Assembly: GCA_003427395.1 (NCBI GenBank) | Contig: BFEA01000196.1 | Location: forward strand, 1,336,788 to 1,371,632 | Reading direction: 5' to 3' | DNA length: 34,845 nt | Origin: Chara braunii | Taxonomy: Eukaryota > Streptophyta > Charophyceae > Charales > Characeae | Shown: positions 28,539-34,845 of the stretch, piece by piece | How the letters are laid out: each line of letters starts with the position of its first letter | Numbering within the stretch: the first letter of the stretch is position 1 | Position numbers and translations under genes: made by a program | The notes under the pieces: generated by a model | Told to the model about the DNA's origin: nothing | The model's input: the letters and a program-made list of their open reading frames with translations, nothing else | Database searches by the model: none

Positions 28539-29114
28539 CTCTGAATTTCCTGACCTATTCCCCCTACCCAACAATACCTTGATCAGATTGAGCTGGTATG
28601 GCCGTGACACAGGGTAACCTCTCCAATAGAGACTTTAGTGGACCGATCACGATGCACAAGGGTATAGGGAGGAACTGGTAGTCCGCCCCAGTCGCCCCCT
28701 GGGTGCAGAACCGGCCTCCCCGCTCCCCTCGTACATCAGATCAGTCCTCTGAAGACACTGCCGGAAGCTAGGTACTCTAGCATGCAAGGGAGAGCTAGTT
28801 AATCATAAGGGGTAACTAGGGCGGAGTCACGAAAGCAGTTTTCTCTAATCATAATTTCTCAGGCGCCTGCTCACTACTGCACAGTTAATCCCCTGGGGAT
28901 CCCAGGGCAATCAACGCTGGCAGGTAATGTCATTATCTCAAAGAAAAAGGGAAGTTAAAAAAAAAAAAAACCTACTAGGGCGAAGAGGTTCTCTCCCCGT
29001 CCTTAACATCCTGCACAGTCAATCCTCTGGATGCCAGAGTAATCAATGCTGGCAGGTTTCGCAGTCAACTTCTCTTGATCCAGCCTGTATTCATTCTGTA
29101 ATTCATTCTGTAAT
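28539..29114. other. LINE 3' flank or untranslated region with a duplicated motif
   Basis: No gene. A ~47-bp word set recurs at 28877-28924 and 29011-29057: 'ctgcacagttaatcccctgg', 'caatcaacgctggcagg' against 'ctgcacagtcaatcctctgg', 'aatcaatgctggcagg'. Each copy has a small inverted repeat, for example 'ctctggatgccagag'. An A-run lies at about 28957-28970 between them, so one copy may belong to a retroposed 3' end. Confidence 0.5.
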
Positions 29115-29264
29115 GGGACGCTGGACCCGTTTTCCAGCAGGTGATGCTCCCCACCAACAGATCGAGCCTCTCTCCGGGTGCTAGTGGTGTCTGATCTTGT
29201 CAGCACCACTAGCACTGCGGGGGGGGTGTTGGTTAAAAGGAAAAAAAAAAAAAAAAAAAAAAAA
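29115..29264 (+). mobile_element. Short 'gggacgctgg' retroposon, complete copy
   Basis: Head gggacgctggacccgttttc, 'cagcaggtgatgctcccc', 'gagcctctctccgg'. Tail hairpin gtgctagtggtg (29178-29189) pairs with caccactagcac (29204-29215), 12 of 12. G-run, 'gttggttaaaagg', then 24 A (29241-29264). 150 bp in all. No ORF and no typical box A/B. The tail matches the 3' end of the LINE locus at 31562-31650. Confidence 0.9.
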
Positions 29265-29449
29265 GATTAAGTAGTGGATCTCATGCGTGATCTGACCGAA
29301 CCCGGTAGTGAAATCGGACCTCCTTTTATTTTGTTTTGCTGTTTTGTTTGTCATTCTCCAATACAAATGACATTGCTTCTCCAGCTAGGAGTTCTATCCT
29401 TTCTTCTTTTGCTTATCTGATTCTTCATTTGAGTTTATCTTGATGCCCG

Positions 29450-29920
29450 TTGAGTCATGATCTCAGAACAGAGAGAGAGAAAGGAGGGAAAAAGAGTGTC
29501 TTTCTTGCGCAGGTAAGGATTGGAAAGAGTAGTGTTACTCCGAAGAAAAGAGAGAGCACTCACCTTGAGAGACTTAATGAATCCTTTTCCCGTTTACCCA
29601 CTGCCTGTGAGAGTTCTAATCCTGGCAGTAAGATTAACATGGCAAGGACCATGACCTTAGGGCAACCGAAGGCTCTGGGGGATGCAGTAGACGCGGAAGA
29701 TAAAGCATATTATCAACCGCTTATAGGGAAGACATTGAGGAAGGAGAAGGAAATGCAGAAGAGAAAGAGGAGAGATCCTCTTGCTGCCCAGGGGCCCATC
29801 TTTAAGACTATTCCTGCGTTGATCGATGATGAAATTAAAGACAAGATGACCCTGCTCTTCAGAGCCTTAGCCTGGTATCTTGGTTGTTCAGCGACTACAA
29901 AAGTAACTGTTGCGGGATGA
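29450..29920 (+). CDS. Unknown protein fragment
   Basis: A 156-codon open frame; the first ATG that looks natural is at 29639 (MARTMTLGQPKALGDAVDAE). The remainder has ordinary protein composition: DKAYYQPLIGKTLRKEKEMQ, a basic patch KRKRRDPLAAQ, IPALIDDEIKDKMTLLFRAL. No known domain. Lying about 600 bp upstream of a LINE RT fragment on the same strand, it might derive from a LINE ORF1 or a host exon. Stops follow soon after 29920. Confidence 0.4.
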   Translation: MSHDLRTEREKGGKKSVFLAQVRIGKSSVTPKKRESTHLERLNESFSRLPTACESSNPGSKINMARTMTLGQPKALGDAVDAEDKAYYQPLIGKTLRKEKEMQKRKRRDPLAAQGPIFKTIPALIDDEIKDKMTLLFRALAWYLGCSATTKVTVAG

Positions 29921-30533
29921 TATGGTGAAGATGGGTACAGCATAGCAAGAATGCCATGCATATCCACTTTCTCATGGAGACTGAACCCAAAAATCACAAT
30001 CCACACAATCCACCCATTAGTGTGTGTACGAAGATCTAAGGCAAATACTCGCTGAGTCATTGCATCTTTTCATGGACGCGGGAGAGTGTAACATGTGACA
30101 CTGTTCTGTAAGTTCTTACTATAGTAAGGAGTGAGCCTCAGGAACCGTATTCAAAAGGAGTATATACAATCAGATAGAAATAGAAACGCAGACACATTTC
30201 ATTCCATGCACAAGGACTCAAGGAGTGATTAAAGAAGGAGATATCCATGCAAAATAAGTGAAACCGGACACTCAGGCGCTTACAAAAGAAAGATTACCAT
30301 TTATGTTTGTCTTGCAAGCGGAAAAGTGTGATGGGAAAGATTAGTATCCTTCTATCAAGTTCTATGTTTTCTTTGGTCCAACGTACACACTCACATCCAT
30401 TGAAAGAGAGAGAAGTGGCAAACACATTCATTCAATAGAAATGCAGGATAGCTCTTCACCACCCTGAGCCGGGAGATAGTTGGAATAGAGTAGGATTGCA
30501 GTGATTTTTTCAGGACTGAGAGAACCCTCTTAT
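29921..30533. other. Unassigned region
   Basis: A-rich sequence with stops in all frames. Short peptide-like runs continue the style of the previous ORF but cannot be joined confidently. Confidence 0.4.
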
Positions 30534-30644
30534 GGGACACTGGACCCGGTTTCCAGGAGCCTAAAGCTGAGTAGGGCCTCAGCATGTTTGTACCGGGTTG
30601 TTCGTTGGGTGTGTCGGGGGCCCTGTGTTCGTACAGTATAAAGT

Positions 30645-31144
30645 TTGATGTTCTCCCAAAATATATATGACCAAGTCAATTGGAACTTCCAACAGCATTG
30701 CATGGAAAAAATGGGAGCGGGCCCCAACTTCCGGAGATGGGTGCGAGTCCTCTACAACCACGCCCACAGACAAGTACAAATCAATGGTTTTCTCTCACCA
30801 CTATACAGAACGTACCATTCTTTCAGACAAGGAGACCCACTGGTGGCCCCGCTTTTTCTATTTACAGTAATACTATGGAGGCAGTGGCATCCTTCCTACG
30901 CAAGGATCCATCGATCGACAGATTGATAGCCGAGCCAGCTTCACCAGGGCGTGAGGCCCACCTACCAACAGCCCTCCTTTCCGCAGATCACCTCACTGCA
31001 CTGATAAGAGCCTCTGATTCCTCTTTTCGACCACTCACGAGAGCCACGCAAGCCTTCCAGCTGGCCTCAGAAATGAAGATTAACTGGCAAAAAACCATGC
31101 CATTGGGATGGTGGATATCAGACATACCACACCCCCCAACATAA
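30645..31144 (+). pseudogene. LINE-D reverse transcriptase fragment with mutated active site
   Basis: Frame 1: IYDQVNWNFQQHCMEKMG (just after motif A), FRRWVRVLYNHAHRQVQING, and motif B SFRQGDPLVAPLFLF. A frameshift near 30860 leads to ASFLRKDPSIDRLIAEPASP and PTALLSADHLTALI. Motif C should read (F/Y)ADD; here it is SADH, with the second catalytic Asp replaced by His (codon cac at 30989-30991). Then SEMKINWQKTMPLGW and a stop. The segment before motif A is missing. Inactive. Confidence 0.88.
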
Positions 31145-31201
31145 GATACACCAGAGGGTTTCGCATGGAAGGACCCCAAAACACCGCTCCGCTACCTGGG
31201 G

Positions 31202-31562
31202 ATGAAGCTTACCGAAGCAGGTCCCGATCACGCGATGGCTCCGGAGATTCTTACCAAGATGCCGCAGAAACTGGACACATGGTCCAGCACCTACACGTCT
31301 GTCTTCAGTCGAGCCCTGGTGCTCAATGCTTCCATCTTCTCCATGCTATGCTGCGTCCATCTGGACACCGACGACACATACTGCGGGCACTCTCAAGAAA
31401 AGAGTTACGGCCTACTTGTGGACAGGCAAATCTTCAAGAACAAACTACATAGCAAAAGTGGCTTGGACTCACCTCACCCAACCGAAGGGAAAGGGAGGAC
31501 TTGGCCTATTGGATCCCACCACACAGATGAAGGCACTTCAGACCAAGTGGGTTGTTAAATAG
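31202..31562 (+). pseudogene. LINE-D post-RT fragment
   Basis: Two frames: MAPEILTKMPQKLDTWSSTY and the later RVTAYLWTGKSSRTNYIAKV, AWTHLTQPKGKGGLGLLDPT, QMKALQTKWVVK. It parallels VAWQTITQAKRKGGLAILDP in LINE-A. The coding text ends right where the retroposon tail begins (31562), well short of the C-terminus seen in LINE-A/B/C, so an internal deletion is implied. Confidence 0.82.
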
Positions 31563-31655
31563 ATGGAGCCTCTCCCCAGGTGCTAGTGGTGTCTGCTCTT
31601 ATCAGCACCACTACCACTTGATGGGGGCGTGTTTAAAAAAAAAATAAAATAAAAA

Positions 31656-32524
31656 AGCAGCTCACACAAGCTGACCTGCCCTGGATCACCCTGGCCCTGT
31701 ATCGGATCAGGCAACAGCCGGTGACCAATACACCCTCCAACATGAAAGGACTTTTTTGGCTGATGGCCAAATCTTGGTCAGCCCACCTCAGGACCATCAG
31801 ACAACAGGAGCCCCACCTGCAAGACCACCAAGAGCAACAACAACATAGGAACAACAATGTTGGAACCATCTAAGCAATTGAGGAAATCCACAGGAAAAAT
31901 GTAGTCATTTCTGCTCTCCTTAGATGGGTACCAATTTGAAAAAAAAAATCCATGTAGAAAAGAAGTGCGCCTTTCAAATGAACATTGATAAATTATACTA
32001 TCAATGCGGATTGATTAAAAAGAAAGATGAAACGAGTCCCCATTCGAGCACTCTGTCCTAAGCATCCATCCTTTTGCGAGGATTTGCACCCTCGGCATGC
32101 CCGTGAGGGGGCCTTACAGCAAGCGTGAGCCCGCACTAAGCGAAGGCGGGCCCCGGATCTCAATGGCCCCAGATCTCAATGACGCCTGGGTTCGTCAATT
32201 TTGCAAAGCTTTGGTGGGTGCCAGACACTTACCAAGCGCCAGTTGGTTACATCCGCCTTACTCGTGAGAATCAGAAATATCCCTGAGCCTTCGAGGCTCT
32301 TCCAGCAGCATGGGAAAATGCAGGGAACAACGCGCATTTATGCCTGGGTGGTTGGGCGTGCCTAACCAATCTGGTCCCAGGCCACTATCTGAACGGGCCT
32401 GGGGGCAGACACTTTGGGAGAATCGAAAGCTACTGGAAACGTGCGCTCCCAGCACTGCAGAGGAGAGCCCAGCTGCTCTCCATATAGGAAAGCAGCCAGG
32501 CCGTGACGGTCATTGAGGCACTTG
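31656..32524. other. Unassigned region
   Basis: No accepted gene. 31660-31880 has Gln/His-rich reading on plus without a start. 32080-32160 is GC-rich with 'gagcccgcactaagcgaa' and short inverted pieces. It could include untranslated parts of the candidate minus-strand gene at 32525. Confidence 0.35.
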
Positions 32525-32839
32525 CTAGTGCAAGCAGCAGCGTTGCTGGAGCTTTTGCTCGTGCCTGCTTGCTAGCGCTAGGTGTGCAGAACGCGAGCGC
32601 GGTCGTGAGGGTGAAGGGCACTGCTCCAAGGCAGCGCCATAGCCAAGCCCATCATAGCCGGGCTTGACTTGGATATAGCCAGCAGGGGATTGGCGGTGGT
32701 CCTTGGTAGGAGGAAGGACGTGAGAGAAGACAACGACGGTGAGCAGAGAGGGAGAGATGAAGAAGATGATGTGAGGTGCACGTACCTGGTCATGACTGTG
32801 GTCTGTGGTCGACATCTGCATGTACTTCGGTTGCTGCTG
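32525..32839 (-). CDS. Candidate small two-exon coding segment, unknown protein
   Basis: On the minus strand an exon 32839-32786 (54 bases, preceded by gacatcag) reads QQPKYMQMSTTDHSHDQ and ends at a strong donor cag|gtacgt. An 84-bp pyrimidine-rich intron (32785-32702) ends ctaccaag, and exon 2 (32701-32525) reads DHRQSPAGYIQVKPGYDGLG, YGAALEQCPSPSRPRSRSAH and on to TAG. Both exons keep the same frame. The intron is also open, so the unspliced form would also translate. If 32839 is an internal exon, the 5' part lies upstream beyond 32850. No known domain; the small size and low-complexity end call for caution. Confidence 0.35.
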   Translation of the reverse strand, partial: QQQPKYMQMSTTDHSHDQVRAPHIIFFISPSLLTVVVFSHVLPPTKDHRQSPAGYIQVKPGYDGLGYGAALEQCPSPSRPRSRSAHLALASRHEQKLQQRCCLH

Positions 32840-32849
32840 CTGATGTCAA

Positions 32850-33140
32850 CCGGTTGATTCCTCATACTGTAGAGTAGGCTAGTAGCTGTGTGTTTGTAGT
32901 CTGCACGCTGAGCGCCAATGGGAGATAGAGCTTCAAAGACATTGTTGGTGGTGGCGAGAGAAAGCTTTCATTGACAATTGAGATCGCTGCTTTGGTTCTC
33001 CTTGGGTGTGATATCAGTGCATTTCTGCTTTCCAGACAGCTATCGACTATCTGGCTTTCATTGTGATTTTGAAATCTGGAATTCTGTCGTTTCTCTATTG
33101 CTCATTTTCCTTCCACTTTTCTTAAAGTTTCTTTTCTTTT
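32850..33140. other. No gene seen
   Basis: T/C-rich sequence with no repeat or ORF support; possible upstream region of the minus-strand candidate gene. Confidence 0.35.
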
Positions 33141-33327
33141 AGGGGTAACTACGCGGCGCACAAAAACAGTTTGAAATTGCACTTTAGGAATTTCCCCAAA
33201 CATAACGCAACCCCTTGAGCCTTGACCGTACCGGACCCGAAAGCTAGCCTGTATACATTCAACATTTTCCGCCCTCGTGCCTGAAGTGCAATTTCAAACT
33301 GTTTCTGAGACGGCCGCGTAGTTTCCC
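33141..33327. mobile_element. Foldback/MITE-like element B, related to element A at 8502
   Basis: Arms 33141-33184 and 33284-33327 are inverted repeats with small indels (inner parts aaacagtttgaaattgcact and its complement are exact; outer parts 'actacgcggc' and 'gccgcgtagt'). The centre includes 'gaaagctagcctgtataca', matching 'gaaagctgggttgtataca' in element A, and 'tgcctgaagtgca' matches 'tgcctgaactgca'. Same family, different outer arms. Confidence 0.85.
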
Positions 33328-33867
33328 CTTTTTTGTTAGGGTTGGACACCACAGGAATGCGGCAAGGAAAACTTTGTCCGCAAAAGTGTTTCCGGGACCC
33401 CAGAGGCAGCGGAGGCCGTTCTGGAAAAAGCGAAATGTCTTCCAAAGAGTGCTTTCTTGGACCCCACAACCCTCAATTTTTGGCGTGGAAGAAACGTATG
33501 GTTGTTTTCACATCACCCGCAGCGCCGAATAGTCGTTCAGGAGGAGCTTCCGCCGCCATTTTGTTTCGAGAGTTGAGAGTCGTGCGCGGGGTACTTTCCA
33601 AGGTTGGGGCTGCCGGTTGGACCAGCGAGTGTCACGCCCCTTTCATACCCTGGTCCTGGACCAGTGAGCAGGCAGGACAATTGTCGCACGTTGTAACCGA
33701 GCCCAAGGGTGTTGGTCCCCCGGAGAGGGGATGGAATTGGGCGGGTGGAGGCACGCTGTCGAGTGCATCCGTCCCGCAGGGGGACCCTCTCGGATGTGTC
33801 ACACTGAATTTTGCAGGACTTGTCGCAGAGAGCGTTGCTACTTCGGCCGAGTGCGCCAGCCATACCT
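33328..33867. other. Unassigned GC-richer region
   Basis: A 222-codon plus frame (33333-34001) runs from here into the LTR-like block, which argues against its being a gene. No motif recognised. It may be promoter or untranslated DNA interrupted by the LTR. Confidence 0.4.
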
Positions 33868-34845
33868 GGACCCACCAGGTGTGGTGCTCCGCTAGTGACA
33901 GAGATGGAGATGGAGGAAGAAGGGGGGAGCAAGATGGCACAACGCAGGTCCCCACGCAAGACTCCAACGCACGTACTCCAAAATGTGCAAGTGAGGAATG
34001 AGCCTGAAAACAGACAATGGCTTGGGTATACCCCAGCGGACTGACGGGACTGGACTGGACTGGCTGGTACCGACAGAGGNACCGGCCTGGACTGGCCTAC
34101 CCCGAATACAACACAGGCCCGTGAGAACAGGCCAAGGGGCTGGTCTCACAGGCCAACTCGAGGTCTGCTACACGATCCTCGGCCTGTGATGGATCGCCTA
34201 GATACAAACATGCTTCCGCCAAGAAGCGGAACTCTACCAAAGAAAAGAAAACCTGAGTAGTCTAGGATGCGGAGCAAGCTCCATGCTGAGTCCATGCGAT
34301 GCAACNTAGGATATAAAATGTCACAAAACAGCAATGTCACAGCTAACAGCTTAAGTGAAAGTAGGAGCAACTAACTAACATACATGTCCTAGGAAAGCAA
34401 AAAGTAATGACAACTAGCACTAGCCTCAGTCTGGTAACAACTGACTAGTGTATAAGTCCTAAGAACAGCAAAAGCATAACAACTAAATCCTCGAAATGTC
34501 GGAGGCAGTAGCCTCAGTCTGAGAGCAACAAAGCAATCAACAAGACAACCATATGTTACATGAGAAGTGTGTCGCACACCAAAGGGTGGGATGGTCTCTG
34601 AGGGTGGCGAATACAGCCTAGGGGTTGAAAACTCCTAAGGGCATCCACACATAGTGACAGGGGAAAACGCATGTCATCAGGCTCAATGAGGGTAGGGAAC
34701 TGGGAGCGAACAGAACCAATGACCCTAACAGATAGACCATCAGGGCGGGCAATGCTCGACTAAGGGGTGACTGCTATGGAGGGTCGACCATGCAAGGGAA
34801 CAAGGGAGCCTGGTATACTGGGCGCACCTAGATGAAGCATGCGGG
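33868..34845 (-). mobile_element. LTR-like block, copy 2 (runs off the window)
   Basis: Matches 20288-21316 in the same orientation almost throughout, with one loss of about 40-50 bases near 34360-34425 relative to copy 1. Its left border is the same as copy 1 (gacccaccaggtgtggtgct), but outside that point the flanks differ: no primer-site-like sequence follows here. By analogy a Ty3/Gypsy element on the minus strand probably lies beyond the right edge. Contains N at 34080 and 34305. Confidence 0.75.

Larger units (their letters stand above)
30534..31655 (+). mobile_element. LINE-D: RT fragment enclosed by short-element head and tail
   Basis: Starts with the family head gggacactggacccggtttc (30534-30553). 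From about 30645 there is LINE ORF2 text, and the locus ends with the family tail: gatggagcctctccccagg, hairpin gtgctagtggtg (31580-31591) with caccactaccac (31606-31617, 11 of 12), 'gggggcgtgttt' and A-rich to about 31655. So the short elements' head and tail bracket a LINE fragment about 0.9 kb long. Confidence 0.8.

Noticed and set aside
33333-34001. 222-codon plus frame
   Set aside because: It crosses from unassigned DNA into the antisense strand of the LTR-like block, and the equivalent region in the other LTR copy does not keep such a frame.

Overview
This is nuclear DNA of a plant-lineage eukaryote. The evidence is two U6 snRNA-derived sequences of plant type, a Ty3/Gypsy chromovirus integrase tail with a chromodomain, several L1-like (APE/RT) LINE relics, tRNA-derived SINE-like repeats, long A-tracts and microsatellites, and almost no intact long gene. 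There is no bacterial-style operon, CRISPR array or defence cassette. From general impression of the repeat style I would guess a charophyte alga such as Chara; that is inference and no search was possible. Four single N bases (19545, 20862, 34080, 34305) show that the assembly is imperfect locally.

Layout. 1-3.6 kb: microsatellite, an unassigned G-rich stretch, a U6 retropseudogene with a 16-bp target-site duplication, AT- and GT-rich DNA, and a SINE-like copy. 3.6-6.1 kb: a minus-strand partial gene of an unknown protein family (paralogue at 27.3 kb). 6.1-14.6 kb: repeat country, with tRNA-derived SINE heads, four copies of a SINE-like family with an A-rich 3' end, short 'gggacgctgg' retroposons on both strands, a foldback element, a terminal-inverted-repeat element carrying a U6 copy, a ~450-bp degenerate tandem repeat, and a cluster of four hairpins with a conserved loop and divergent but still paired stems. 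14.6-19.8 kb: consecutive dead LINE ORF2 copies. 19.9-23.9 kb: remains of a minus-strand Ty3/Gypsy element, with an LTR-like block next to a primer-binding-like site, a pol C-terminus with chromodomain, and 2.7 tandem LTR-like units. 23.9-25.6 kb: a frameshifted gene for an acidic, low-complexity protein. 25.6-28.5 kb: a candidate promoter, splice donor and intact 160-codon ORF, then a LINE C-terminal fragment. 28.5-31.7 kb: short retroposon, unknown ORF, and a chimeric LINE locus. 32.5-32.9 kb: a possible small spliced gene on the minus strand. 33.1-34.8 kb: a second foldback element related to the one at 8.5 kb, and a second copy of the LTR-like block running off the right edge.

How the parts relate. 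The window is mainly a record of retroposition. A 3'-terminal hairpin followed by an A-tail is shared by a LINE fragment (31.6 kb) and the short 'gggacgctgg' elements (16.2, 29.1 kb), so the short elements look like internally deleted or parasitic partners of that LINE. The U6 copies are plausible by-products of the same machinery. Host-gene signal is weak: one unknown family seen twice, one acidic frameshifted gene, and one small two-exon candidate.
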